Of a DNA stretch of 64,000 nucleotides, positions 28,801 through 37,432 are shown piece by piece; position 1 is the first letter of the stretch, and every line of letters starts with the position of its first letter. This stretch comes from an uncultured Gammaproteobacteria bacterium (GTDB lineage Bacteria > Pseudomonadota > Gammaproteobacteria > HK1). The notes beneath the pieces are model-generated. The model ran no database searches. It worked only from the letters and a program-made list of their open reading frames with translations, and had not been told where the DNA came from. The translations under genes were made by a program, and so were the position numbers. The stretch spans positions 806,001 to 870,000 of the forward strand of contig OY282378.1 of the NCBI GenBank assembly GCA_958295835.1. Direction: 5' to 3'.

Positions 28801-29526
28801 ATGACCTCACCTTCCGCACCGAGCCCCGAGCTGATCGTCGTCCGGGAACGGGCGCCGGGGGCCGGCGCCGGGGCGGGTGACCGAGCCCCGGACGGGAGGT
28901 TGACCCTGCCCTTCGAGCTGCGCCGGAAGAGCCGGCTCCGCACCCGGCTCGACGACGGGCGGGAGGTCGCGCTCATGCTGGAGCGTGGCAGCGTCCTGCG
29001 CGGCGGCGACCGGCTGCGCTCGGACTGCGGGCGGTGCATCGAGGTGGCGGCGGGACGCGAGGCGGTGAGCGTGGTGCGGGCGGGCGATGCCCGGATTCTG
29101 GCGCGGGCCGCCTACCATCTCGGGAACCGCCACGTTCCGGTGCAGGTCGGCCGGCACGAGCTCCGCTACCTGACCGACCACGTCCTCGACGAGATGGTCG
29201 CCGGGCTGGGGGCCGAGGTCGTCCGGGCCGAGCTTCCCTTCGAGCCGGAGGCGGGCGCATACGGGCACCACGGCCATCACGCCAAGGACGGCCCGGACGG
29301 ACACGAAGGGAACCACACCAAGGACGGCCCGGACCACCACCGTGGCCATCACGCGAACGACGATCCGGATCGCCATCACGGCCACCACGCGAACCACGGC
29401 CCGAACCACCACCACGGCCGTCACGACTCCGGCGAACGGATCCTGCCGGACGCGGGCGGTGATGGGTCCTGCCATCCCCGCTTCTCCGAAGGGCTTGACG
29501 ATTCCACTGGGCGCGGGCAGCGGTGA
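28801..29526 (+). CDS. ureE: Urease accessory protein UreE (nickel chaperone)
   Basis: 241 residues from MTSPSAPSPELIVVRERA; ATGs at 28762 and 28783 are possible. The UreE N-domain (LTLPFELRRKSRLRTRLDDG) and C-domain (HLGNRHVPVQV..LRYLTDHVL) are complete. The C-terminal tail (about residues 155-225) is an unusually long, degenerate His/Asp/Gly repeat with blocks such as GHHAKDGPDGHEG and HHGHHANHGPN, holding more than twenty histidines. It should bind many Ni2+ ions for transfer to UreG and urease. Confidence 0.92.
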   Translation: MTSPSAPSPELIVVRERAPGAGAGAGDRAPDGRLTLPFELRRKSRLRTRLDDGREVALMLERGSVLRGGDRLRSDCGRCIEVAAGREAVSVVRAGDARILARAAYHLGNRHVPVQVGRHELRYLTDHVLDEMVAGLGAEVVRAELPFEPEAGAYGHHGHHAKDGPDGHEGNHTKDGPDHHRGHHANDDPDRHHGHHANHGPNHHHGRHDSGERILPDAGGDGSCHPRFSEGLDDSTGRGQR

Positions 29527-29532
29527 GCGGCG

Positions 29533-30198
29533 ATGTCCTCGTTGTCCCGTCTCTTGCAGCTCGCGAGCCCGGCGCTTCCGGTCGGCGCCTATGCGTATTC
29601 GGAAGGGCTCGAATACGCGGTGGAAGCGGGGTGGGTGGACGGCGAGTCCGGATTGCTGGCCTGGGTGGAGGGGCGGCTCCGGCACGGCTTCGGGCGCCTC
29701 GACGTCCCCTTGTACGGCCAGCTCCATGCCGCCTGGAGCCGGGGGGACGAGGCGCGCGCCGCGGCCCGGAGCGAGTGGTTGCTCGCCAACCGGGAAGCCG
29801 CCGAGCTCCGGTACTCCGACCGCGCGATGGGCCAGGCGCTCGCCCGGGTCCTGGCCGGGCTCGGCATGCGGTCCGCCGCGCCCTGGACGAAGGCGCCGGG
29901 ATGCACCTTCGCCGCCATGTTCGCCCTGGCTTGCTCCCGTTGGGGGATCCGCCCCCCGGACGGCGCCGGCGGGCTCGCCTGGAGCTGGGCCGAGAGCCAG
30001 GTGGCGGCCGGGATCAGGCTCATCCCCCTCGGCCAGAGTGCCGGGCAGCGGGTCCTGTTCCGGCTCGGGAGCGCGATCCCGCCGGTCTGCGAGGCCGGGC
30101 TTCGCCTCGACGACGACGAGATCGGGGGATCCGCCTTCGGCCTCGCGCTCGCAAGCTGCGGGCACGAAGTCCAGCGCACCCGGCTCTTCCGGTCCTGA
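29533..30198 (+). CDS. ureF: Urease accessory protein UreF
   Basis: 221 residues from MSSLSRLLQLASPALPVGAY, followed by YSEGLEYAVEAGWV, the family start. It is part of the UreD-UreF-UreG complex that activates urease. GRLDVPLYGQLHAAW and the C-terminal FRLGSAIPPVCEAG region are also typical. It begins 6 bases after ureE and so is co-transcribed. It needs UreD as partner, which is not encoded in this cluster. Confidence 0.93.
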   Translation: MSSLSRLLQLASPALPVGAYAYSEGLEYAVEAGWVDGESGLLAWVEGRLRHGFGRLDVPLYGQLHAAWSRGDEARAAARSEWLLANREAAELRYSDRAMGQALARVLAGLGMRSAAPWTKAPGCTFAAMFALACSRWGIRPPDGAGGLAWSWAESQVAAGIRLIPLGQSAGQRVLFRLGSAIPPVCEAGLRLDDDEIGGSAFGLALASCGHEVQRTRLFRS

Positions 30199-30362
30199 TG
30201 GAGGGCGCGGTCCCCTCTGTCCGTACCGGCTCCGCCCGAGGAGGCGTCACGGGAGCCTCGCACAATGGATTCCCAGATACCCCGCCGGCCCCTCGGTCGA
30301 ACGAATTCAATGACTTCCGATAGCACCCGGCACCCTGGTCCGGATTGTGGGAGGTTCCCGTC

Positions 30363-30977
30363 ATGACCGCACGAACGTTACGGGTCGGGATCGGCGGCCC
30401 CGTCGGCTCCGGCAAGACCGCGTTGCTGCTGCATCTGTGCCGCCGGATGCGATCCCGCTATCGGGTGGCGGTGGTCACCAACGACATCTACACCCGGGAG
30501 GACGCTGAATTCCTGGTCCGGCACGATGCACTCGCGGCCGACCGCATCGTCGGGGTCGAGACCGGCGGCTGTCCCCATACCGCCATCCGCGAGGACGCCT
30601 CCATCAACCTCGCGGCCGTGGACGAGCTCTGCACCCGCCTCGGGCCGCTCGACGTGGTATTCGTGGAGAGCGGTGGGGACAACCTCAGCGCCACCTTCAG
30701 CCCGGAGCTGTCCGACCTGACGATCTACGTCATCGACGTCTCCGCCGGGGACAAGATCCCGCGCAAGGGGGGACCGGGGATCACCCGCTCCGACCTGCTG
30801 GTCATCAACAAGACCGACCTCGCCCCCCACGTCGGGGCGTCGCTGGAGGTCATGGAGCGGGACGCGAAGCGGATGCGGGGAAGCCGGCCCTTCCTGTTCA
30901 CGAACCTGAAGTCGGGCGAGGGGGCGCCGGCCGTGCAGGAGTTCATCGAGCACCGCGGGATGCTCGCGGTGGCCTGA
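30363..30977 (+). CDS. ureG: Urease accessory GTPase UreG
   Basis: 204 residues from [19 protein letters not shown]. The P-loop GGPVGSGKT is at 11-19, followed by [13 protein letters not shown], the Cys-Pro-His nickel motif in [13 protein letters not shown], the [15 protein letters not shown] segment and NKTDL. GTP-driven nickel delivery to urease. It is separated from ureF by 164 bases, a wider space than the other pairs, in which no gene was recognised. Confidence 0.97.
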   Translation: MTARTLRVGIGGPVGSGKTALLLHLCRRMRSRYRVAVVTNDIYTREDAEFLVRHDALAADRIVGVETGGCPHTAIREDASINLAAVDELCTRLGPLDVVFVESGGDNLSATFSPELSDLTIYVIDVSAGDKIPRKGGPGITRSDLLVINKTDLAPHVGASLEVMERDAKRMRGSRPFLFTNLKSGEGAPAVQEFIEHRGMLAVA

Positions 30978-31117
30978 CCGTGGGGCGGCATGCGCCGCCC
31001 GGTCACGTCATGGAGGCGTACTCCCTTGAGCGCGGTGGCCTCCGACCTCGGGCCGGCGTGCCGCCGCGCGCCTGGGCGGGAGGGTGCTCTCCGCCCGCCG
31101 CATCCCGGCAGGCCGGC

Positions 31118-32002
31118 TCAGGCGTCGGGATACACCGACGGGACGAACGTCTGGTCGGTGATCGGCGGGCGCACGTACGCGCCGGCATCGGTGCGTTTCG
31201 GAAGCGAGATCGGCTCCGGCGTCAGATCCTCGTAAGGAACCATGCTCAGCAGGTGGCGGATGCAGTTCAGTCGCGCGTGCTTCTTCACGTCCGCGTCGAC
31301 GACGTACCACGGCGCCTGCTTGATGTCGGTGTGCGCGAACATGTCGTCCTTCGCCTTGGAGTACTCGACCCACCGCCGCCGCGATTCCAGATCCATCGGG
31401 CTGAGCTTCCAGCGTTTGTGGCTCTGGGTGAGCCGGCTCTGGAATCGCTTCTCCTGCTCCTCGTCGGAGACGGAGAACCAGTACTTGATGAGCTTGATGC
31501 CGGACCGCACGAGCATGCGCTCGAACTCCGGGCAGGTGCGCAGGAACTCGCGGTGTTCCTCGTCGGTGCAGAAGCCCATGACCCGTTCGACGCCGGCCCG
31601 GTTGTACCAGCTTCGATCGAACAGGACCATCTCGCCGGCGGCGGGCAGGTGCGGCACGTAGCGCTGGAAATACCACTGGGTCTGCTCGCGCTCGGTCGGC
31701 GCCGGCAAGGCGATGACCCGGCAGATGCGCGGGCTCAGATGCTGATTGATGCGCTTGATGACGCCGCCCTTGCCGGCCGCGTCGCGCCCCTCGAAGATGA
31801 CCACCACCTTGAGCCCTTCGTGCTTGATCCACTCGACCATCTTCACGAGCTCGACCTGGAGCCCGAACAGCTCCTTCTCGTATCGCTTGTTCTCGATCTT
31901 CTTCGGGCCCTCCGCGGTCTCCCCGTTGCCCTTCCCCGCGGTCGTGTCCTTCGTCCGGGCGGTCCCATCCGTACCCTTCCGAGCCTTTTTCGACTTGCCC
32001 AT
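31118..32002 (-). CDS. ppk2: Polyphosphate kinase 2
   Basis: 294 residues. The PPK2 core carries Walker A in FEGRDAAGKGGVIKRI (near residue 72), the lid segment, Walker B in MVLFDRSWYNRAGVERV and WYVVDADVKKHARLNCI. It uses polyphosphate to phosphorylate nucleotides (ADP or GDP, class I by length). The first ~35 residues are Lys/Gly-rich (MGKSKKARKGTDGTA) and probably disordered; an internal start is possible. It diverges from the glycan cluster. Confidence 0.93.
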   Translation of the reverse strand: MGKSKKARKGTDGTARTKDTTAGKGNGETAEGPKKIENKRYEKELFGLQVELVKMVEWIKHEGLKVVVIFEGRDAAGKGGVIKRINQHLSPRICRVIALPAPTEREQTQWYFQRYVPHLPAAGEMVLFDRSWYNRAGVERVMGFCTDEEHREFLRTCPEFERMLVRSGIKLIKYWFSVSDEEQEKRFQSRLTQSHKRWKLSPMDLESRRRWVEYSKAKDDMFAHTDIKQAPWYVVDADVKKHARLNCIRHLLSMVPYEDLTPEPISLPKRTDAGAYVRPPITDQTFVPSVYPDA

Positions 32003-32369
32003 GTTCCCCCTCCTCTTCCTCTTCTTCGGTTACGCTCAGGTAGCGCAGCTTGCGCCGTGCGAGGTTCCGGAAATCGGCACCAACCGCGACACATCCACCT
32101 TACACGCCGCCATGGCAATGCGGGAGTACCGGAATGCAGGCCGCCCGCCTCGTCCGGTCACCGTGGATTTGTTCGACGTCAACAATCCTGCTACGGTCGA
32201 GCCGAAACGATACCGCATCTCCACTCCGCCCCGGGAGATGCCGGCCCGCTTGGTCGCCTTGCCCCTGGGCCCGCCGCTCTGGCCGACGAAGCCCGGCGGG
32301 TCGAACCTCGCCAGTCTGGCCCTCCTGGCGAGGGAATGACCACTGGCGGACCGCTCCGGAAGATATGAC
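32003..32369. other. Intergenic region between divergent ppk2 and the glycan cluster
   Basis: 367 bases in which promoters for both sides must lie. No convincing gene, RNA or repeat is visible; the ORFs crossing it are shadows. GGAAG at about 32356 could serve as ribosome site for the ATG at 32370. Confidence 0.4.
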
Positions 32370-33959
32370 ATGACCTGTTTGGTACGGGAGATTACGGAAA
32401 TGCGGCGATCCGAAGCATTCCCTGCCCCTCCCCTCCGCAAGCGGATCATGATCATCGACCCGCCTTTCAAGCGCCTCTACCACGATACTGCCTCGCTGGT
32501 GAAGTTCCCCCTGGCGCTCGGCTATCTTTCGGGGGCGGTCTTGAAGTGGACGGATTGGGAGGTCCAGGCCTGCAACGCCGATTTCAACCCGAAAAAGAAA
32601 GCTATCTCAATCGACAACGTAACCCGCATCAAAGAAGGAATGGCCCGTTACCTGCGGACGCTGGAAGATCCGGCAGCGCCTGTCTGGGCGGAAATACGGG
32701 CGGCCATCACGGAGTTCAATCCGGGCGTCGTCGGCATCAGCTCCAAGACCCAGAACTTCCCGTCCGCGATGAGGGTGGCGCGAATCGCCAAGGAGCATGA
32801 TCCCGGCACGCTGGTCGTCCTGGGCGGCCCCCATGCCACCTTGTCCACGCGGGCCGCGCTGGATTGCCCGGATATCGACGTGGCGGTGTTGGGCGAAGGG
32901 GAGATGACGCTGGTCGAGCTGCTCAAGGCTTGGGAAAACGGTGCGCCGCTGGGTGAGGTGGCGGGGCTGGCCTACCGTCAGGACGGCCGCAAGGTGTTCA
33001 CGCCGCCGCGCACCAACATGCCCGACCTCGACGAGCTGCCGTTTCCGGCGGAAGCCGCGCCGCGAATTCTCCGGGACTACGCCAGCTATCCGGCCGAAGC
33101 CTTCGGATACGTCTTCTCGGCTCGCGGCTGCCCTTACGCCTGCACGTTCTGCGAGTCCAAAGCCATCTGGACGCGAACGACCCGCTGGCGCTCACCGGAA
33201 AACGTGGTCGCGGAGCTGAAGCTGCTGATGGAGCGGGGCGTCCGGTACGTCTACTTCGACGACGACACCTTCGGAATCCACCCGCGTTATATCGAGGAGC
33301 TGTGCAGTTTGATCGAAACCGAGTGTCCCGGGCTCAAATGGGGCTGCGAGATCACGGTGGGCGTCGTCAAGGAGCGGTCGGTCGAATATATGCGCCGTGC
33401 CGGCTGCGTGCGGGTCAACATCGGTGTCGAGTCCGGCAACAACCGGATACTGCGCAGCGTGAAGAAGGGGCACACCATCGAGAAGGCGTATCCGGCGGTG
33501 GACCTCTGCCGGCGGAAGGGCATCGAAGTCGGCGCCTTCTTCATGGTGGGCTTCCCGGAGGAAACGGAAGAGACGCTGCGGGACACTCTCGCGGCCATCA
33601 GGAAGATCAACGCCGACAACATCATGCTGAGCATCTTCACTCCTTATCCGGGCTCCGAGCTGTTCCAGGTGTGCAAGGAGCTCGGGGTGGTGGACGACGA
33701 CTTCGACATCACGATTTACAACCATCAGAGCCCGGAAAACTGCTTCACCGCCTTTATCCCGCCGGAACGTTTCAAGGAACTGGTCCGGGAGGCGGTCTCT
33801 GTGGTCGGGCGCAAGAACCGCCGCGGCCGGTGGCGCCGGGCAGCCCTGATGCTGCGCCAGCGCGACTTCCATCGCACGAAGCAGATGGCACGGCGGTTCC
33901 TCCTCACCCGCGCGGCGTGGTATTTGAATGGGCTGAAGCTGGCCGTCTCCAGGCGTTAG
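32370..33959 (+). CDS. B12-binding radical SAM protein
   Basis: 529 residues from 32370; ATG at 32400 or 32448 are alternatives. An N-terminal cobalamin-binding domain (about 25-200, MIIDPPFKRLY... VVLGGPHATL, VLGEGEMTL) lacks an obvious DXHXXG histidine, as in many of the class. The radical SAM motif CPYACTFC is near residue 255, and the barrel holds YVYFDDDTFG and IGVESGNNRILRSVKKGH. Similar proteins act in lipid, hopanoid and glycan modification as methylases or cyclases. It is the first gene of a surface-glycan cluster and only 7 bases from the next. Confidence 0.88.
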   Translation: MTCLVREITEMRRSEAFPAPPLRKRIMIIDPPFKRLYHDTASLVKFPLALGYLSGAVLKWTDWEVQACNADFNPKKKAISIDNVTRIKEGMARYLRTLEDPAAPVWAEIRAAITEFNPGVVGISSKTQNFPSAMRVARIAKEHDPGTLVVLGGPHATLSTRAALDCPDIDVAVLGEGEMTLVELLKAWENGAPLGEVAGLAYRQDGRKVFTPPRTNMPDLDELPFPAEAAPRILRDYASYPAEAFGYVFSARGCPYACTFCESKAIWTRTTRWRSPENVVAELKLLMERGVRYVYFDDDTFGIHPRYIEELCSLIETECPGLKWGCEITVGVVKERSVEYMRRAGCVRVNIGVESGNNRILRSVKKGHTIEKAYPAVDLCRRKGIEVGAFFMVGFPEETEETLRDTLAAIRKINADNIMLSIFTPYPGSELFQVCKELGVVDDDFDITIYNHQSPENCFTAFIPPERFKELVREAVSVVGRKNRRGRWRRAALMLRQRDFHRTKQMARRFLLTRAAWYLNGLKLAVSRR

Positions 33960-33966
33960 CCCCTGC

Positions 33967-34899
33967 ATGGATATTTTGCGTTTTCTGACCCGCTATTCAC
34001 CCCGGCTGGCCAAGAAAGCGTACCGGCGCCTTTTCGGCGACGAGCAGTGGTTCCTGGCCATGAACGCCGGCCGGCCCGTGACCGATTCCGGAATGATCGG
34101 ACGGGCGGCGCCCGCGGTGCAGTTCAAAGTGCATCATGCTCCGCCCGGCCGCTTCTGGGCCGACCCCTTCCCCATCGTTGTCGACGGCAAGGTTTGGGTG
34201 TTCTTTGAAGATTACTCTTTTGCATCGAAGAAAGCCGCCATCGCGTGCGCCCCGGTGTCCGCCGACGGCGACCTGGGCGAAGTCGCCACCGCGTTGGAAT
34301 GTCCCTGGCATCTCTCCTACCCGTTTGTCTTCGAGCATCGAGGTCGGCTTTATCTGATTCCCGACACTTGGGACGAGAATCGGGTCGACCTGTGGCGCTG
34401 CCGCCGGTTCCCCGGCGATTGGAGCCGGGAACGAACGCTGCTCGACGGCGTGGGCATGAGCGACCCGACCCTGCATCGGCAGGACGGGAAGCTGTGGCTG
34501 TTCGGCACGGTGAGCGAGGCGAGGGCGCGGGCCAATGACGAGCTGCATATCTATGTGACCGATGCCCTGGACGGCGCGTGGCGGCCCCACCCGGCCAATC
34601 CGGTGGTGTCCGACCGCCGCCGGGCCCGGCCGGCGGGCCGGCTGTTCTTCCGGAACGGCCACCTGATTCGCCCGGGGCAGGATTGCGGCGGAGGCTACGG
34701 ACGCGCGGTAGTCCTCAACCGGGTCGATGCGCTGAACGAGCGCACCTATGCCGAAGCCCCCATCGGACGTATCGACGGCTCCGGGCTGCCCGGCAACCGG
34801 GGCACGCACACGCTCAATTACGCGGGCGGCCTCGAATTCCTGGACGGACGCACGAGGGCGCGCAGAGAAAGGGGCCAGAGCCTGGAGGAAGGCGGTTGA
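33967..34899 (+). CDS. GINT1-like five-bladed beta-propeller protein
   Basis: 310 residues. The motifs FWADPFPIVVDGKVWVFFED, HLSYPFVFEHRGRLYLIPDT and MSDPTLHRQDGKLWLFGT are repeated propeller blades seen in the N-terminal domain of plant glucosamine inositolphosphorylceramide transferase and in bacterial glycan-cluster proteins. The catalytic role in bacteria is unknown; a glycan-binding or transferase role is inferred from its place. Its stop overlaps the start of the glycosyltransferase (TTGA). The last ~20 residues are charged and may be read-through sequence. Confidence 0.75.
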   Translation: MDILRFLTRYSPRLAKKAYRRLFGDEQWFLAMNAGRPVTDSGMIGRAAPAVQFKVHHAPPGRFWADPFPIVVDGKVWVFFEDYSFASKKAAIACAPVSADGDLGEVATALECPWHLSYPFVFEHRGRLYLIPDTWDENRVDLWRCRRFPGDWSRERTLLDGVGMSDPTLHRQDGKLWLFGTVSEARARANDELHIYVTDALDGAWRPHPANPVVSDRRRARPAGRLFFRNGHLIRPGQDCGGGYGRAVVLNRVDALNERTYAEAPIGRIDGSGLPGNRGTHTLNYAGGLEFLDGRTRARRERGQSLEEGG

Positions 34900-35987
34900 G
34901 CCTGGAAGAGGCGAAAAGGGTAAGGCTGCTGCTCGTAGGCCCGCTGCCCGCCAAGTCGGCGTCCCTGGGTGAACCCATTGGTGGGGCCAGGGTAACTTTT
35001 GCCGAAGCGGTCCGAGAGCTGGACCTGCGAGGCTTCGATCTCGACGTCGTCAACACGACCAGGCCGAGGCCCAATCTGCCTCTTTGGAAGATTCTGGGTT
35101 ACGAGCTTCTCACCTTCGTCCGGGTGGTTCGGACAATCCTGTGGCGGGCCAGGCGTTCCGACCTGGTGTTCCTTCACATGTCGGCCTATTCCGCGCTGCT
35201 GGCGGCGTCCGCCATCTGGGCCCTGTGCCGGGTGCTGCGTCGCCCCCTGGCGCTGCGCTTCTTCGGGGACAGTCTCTACTTCACCTACCATCGTTATGGG
35301 CCGGCTCGCCGCTGGCTGATGGACCGGACGTGTCTCCGGGCCTCGCTGGTGTATGAGGAAAGGCGAACGCTCCGGGAGTTCAGCCGCCGGGACAACTTCC
35401 GCTGGCTGGCCAACACCAGGGACCTCGGCCCCGCGGAAACCGGGCAAGACCGGAATCATGTCCGCAGGCTGCTGTTCATGGGCCAACTCAGGAAGGAAAA
35501 GGGGTTGGCCGAGGCGCTGGAGGCCTGCCGTTCCCTGCCCGAGGGCTGCCATCTCCGGGTGTTCGGACCCCGTATGCCCAACACCGACTTTTCCCTGTTC
35601 GACAGCCACCCCAGGGCGACCTACGGCGGGGTGCTGGAGCCGGAGGAGGCACCCCGCATCTTCGCCGAGCATGACCTGCTGCTGTTCCTCAGCTACATGG
35701 GAAGCGAGGGCACTCCGGGGGTCGTCATAGAAGCCTTCCAGTGCGGCGTGCCGGTCGTAGCCACCTCGATAGGCGGCGTCCCCGATCAGGTGGAACACGA
35801 AAAGAGCGGGCTGCTGGTGGCGCCTCGCTCCGTACCGGAGTTGAAGGCGGCGATCCAGCGGCTGATTGACGATCCGGCTCTGTACCGGCGGCTTTGCGCC
35901 GGGGCCAGGCAGCGCGGCGAGTTCTTCCGCAGCGGGCGCCATTTCGACCGGCTGGCCGAGGAGCTGCGGGCCTTGGCCCGCCAATAG
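34896..35987 (+). CDS. Glycosyltransferase, family 4 (GT-B fold)
   Basis: 363 residues from a TTG that overlaps the preceding stop and has GGAGGAAGG just upstream. RVRLLLVGPLPAKSASLGEP opens the N-terminal Rossmann half. The C-terminal half has LLFMGQLRKEKGLAEALEAC and GSEGTPGVVIEAFQCGVPVV (the EX7E-type donor site) then GGVPDQV. It transfers a sugar from a nucleotide-activated donor to a lipid-linked glycan in the cytoplasm. Donor and acceptor cannot be read from sequence. Confidence 0.9.
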   Translation: MSLEEAKRVRLLLVGPLPAKSASLGEPIGGARVTFAEAVRELDLRGFDLDVVNTTRPRPNLPLWKILGYELLTFVRVVRTILWRARRSDLVFLHMSAYSALLAASAIWALCRVLRRPLALRFFGDSLYFTYHRYGPARRWLMDRTCLRASLVYEERRTLREFSRRDNFRWLANTRDLGPAETGQDRNHVRRLLFMGQLRKEKGLAEALEACRSLPEGCHLRVFGPRMPNTDFSLFDSHPRATYGGVLEPEEAPRIFAEHDLLLFLSYMGSEGTPGVVIEAFQCGVPVVATSIGGVPDQVEHEKSGLLVAPRSVPELKAAIQRLIDDPALYRRLCAGARQRGEFFRSGRHFDRLAEELRALARQ

Positions 35988-35989
35988 GC

Positions 35990-36105
35990 AACGGTGCTTG
36001 CTCGGTTGCTTCCGGCCTCGGACCGGCGCGTGGTGCAGAACAAGTGGCGCACCAGTCTGAGGGCGCTACCGTGCGCAAGGAACAGGGGCTATCTCGCGGG
36101 ATGGG
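35990..36105 (+). pseudogene. Leftover of a flippase 5' end, duplicated across the methyltransferase gene
   Basis: A short frame here reads LARLLPASDRRVVQNKW and includes the 26 bases at 36005-36030 that recur exactly at 37063-37088, where they encode LLPASDRRAV of the deleted flippase. The rest is not recognisable. The two copies flank the methyltransferase gene in direct orientation, as expected if that gene arrived by a duplication or recombination event within the flippase start. Confidence 0.55.
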
Positions 36106-36111
36106 AGCCAG

Positions 36112-36960
36112 ATGTTTGGTAAGACGATCGATTACTGGCTGCTTCGGCCATTCGTGCATGGCAGGCACCCCGAAGCGGAGGAGCTTCGTCAGCTTGAGCG
36201 TAATCTCGGCATCGAATCCGCGAAGGCCCGCTTCGAAAAATGGAACCGCCGCCTGGGCAACGAAATTCCCATTGACCCGTCCATGCGTTACTTGGAGGTC
36301 GGGTGCGGCATGGGAGAGATGTCCCTGGTGCTGGCGCAGTACGGGTGCGGACACGTGACGGGTATTGATAAGGACCCGTATTACATCGAAATCGCAAAGC
36401 GCTGTGCCAGGAAGGCGCAATTGCAGGACAAAGTCACGTTCGAGTGCATGAATGTTCATGATCTACCGAACGAGAAAGAGTACGACATCGTACTTTCCCA
36501 CGAGATGCTTGAGCACGTGGAACGCCCTGGCGATCACCTCCGCCGTATGGACGGCGTCCTCAAGTCAAGCGTCGTGGGGGGCGTGATAATTCTGGCGTTT
36601 GGCCCGCTGTTTCATTCACCGATGGGGGGCCACCTGAACCGGTTCTTCAGATTCCGCATACCGTGGACAGGAGTCCTGTTTTCGGAAGACGCGCTTATGC
36701 GTCTCAGGCGCGAGTTCTGGCGCCCTGTAGCGGATGAGGCCGAGTCGTTCGAAGACACGCGGGAAGGACTGAACAAAATGAAGTTTTCGGAGTTTCTTCG
36801 CTACGTCGAAGAAACAGGGTGGAGAACGGAACGGTTGATTGTGAACCCGCAGTTGAAACGCTGGCCTGCGCTCTGGCGACTTTCCAACCTGTTGTTGCGC
36901 GTGCCTTTGTTGCGCGACTACCTTGCGATTTCCGTATATGCGATTTACCGGCGGCCGTAG
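36112..36960 (+). CDS. Class I SAM-dependent methyltransferase
   Basis: 282 residues. RYLEVGCGMGEMSLVLAQYG is motif I and GIDKDPYYIEIAKRCA the ribose-binding acidic loop. YDIVLSHEMLEHVERPGDHL is motif II-III. The C-terminal part (FFRFRIPWTGVLFSEDAL onward) is shared with methyltransferases of lipopolysaccharide clusters. It could methylate a sugar or a lipid carrier. GC content is clearly lower than in the glycosyltransferase, suggesting a separate origin. Confidence 0.85.
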   Translation: MFGKTIDYWLLRPFVHGRHPEAEELRQLERNLGIESAKARFEKWNRRLGNEIPIDPSMRYLEVGCGMGEMSLVLAQYGCGHVTGIDKDPYYIEIAKRCARKAQLQDKVTFECMNVHDLPNEKEYDIVLSHEMLEHVERPGDHLRRMDGVLKSSVVGGVIILAFGPLFHSPMGGHLNRFFRFRIPWTGVLFSEDALMRLRREFWRPVADEAESFEDTREGLNKMKFSEFLRYVEETGWRTERLIVNPQLKRWPALWRLSNLLLRVPLLRDYLAISVYAIYRRP

Positions 36961-37039
36961 ATGGCAGGGATTCAGTACGCGGCGGCGCGCGCAAGCCCCT
37001 GCGGGGTCGGCCTGCCGGAATGACCTGGTGTAGTGAAGC

Positions 37040-37423
37040 TTGAATCATCCTCCAATCGCCCAGTTGCTTCCGGCCTCGGACCGGCGCGCAGTGCGGCAGA
37101 CCCTTCAGATGGGCGCCATTACGGCGGTCCAGATCTTGGGCGGACTGGCCCAGCTAGTCATCTCCGCCCGGATACTGGGGCCGGAAGGCTTCTCCGCGCT
37201 TGCCGTGCTACCGGCGGCGGTCGGGCGCGTTTGGCCGTTGTTGGCGGGGCAAATGGGCGCTTTTGCGGTTTTCGTCGCCGTCCTCGTATGGCTGATTCCG
37301 CTACACGGCGCGGAGGGCGCGGCCTGGGCCAATACGACCTACTACGGCGTCATTGCCCTGATTCTTCTACCCTTCGCAATCTCGATATTGAGGGAGAGCC
37401 GCCGTCCGCGGCAGAAACCATAG
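37040..37423 (+). pseudogene. Internally deleted Wzx-type flippase (polysaccharide biosynthesis protein)
   Basis: 127 codons from TTG. The first ~60 residues (MGAITAVQILGGLAQLVISARILGPEGFSALAVL, here cut for length to GGLAQLVISARILGPEGF) are the first two membrane helices of an O-antigen flippase. The last ~60 (MGAFAVFVAVLVWLIPLHG, GAAWANTTYYGVIALI) are the final helices. A complete flippase has 420-480 residues in 12-14 helices, so about 300 codons have been lost in frame. It cannot move glycans on its own. Confidence 0.8.
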
Positions 37424-37432
37424 GGAACGCGT

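Noticed and set aside
30199..30362. Space between ureF and ureG considered for a small gene or ureD remnant
   Set aside because: No frame in the 164 bases resembles UreD or any other protein.
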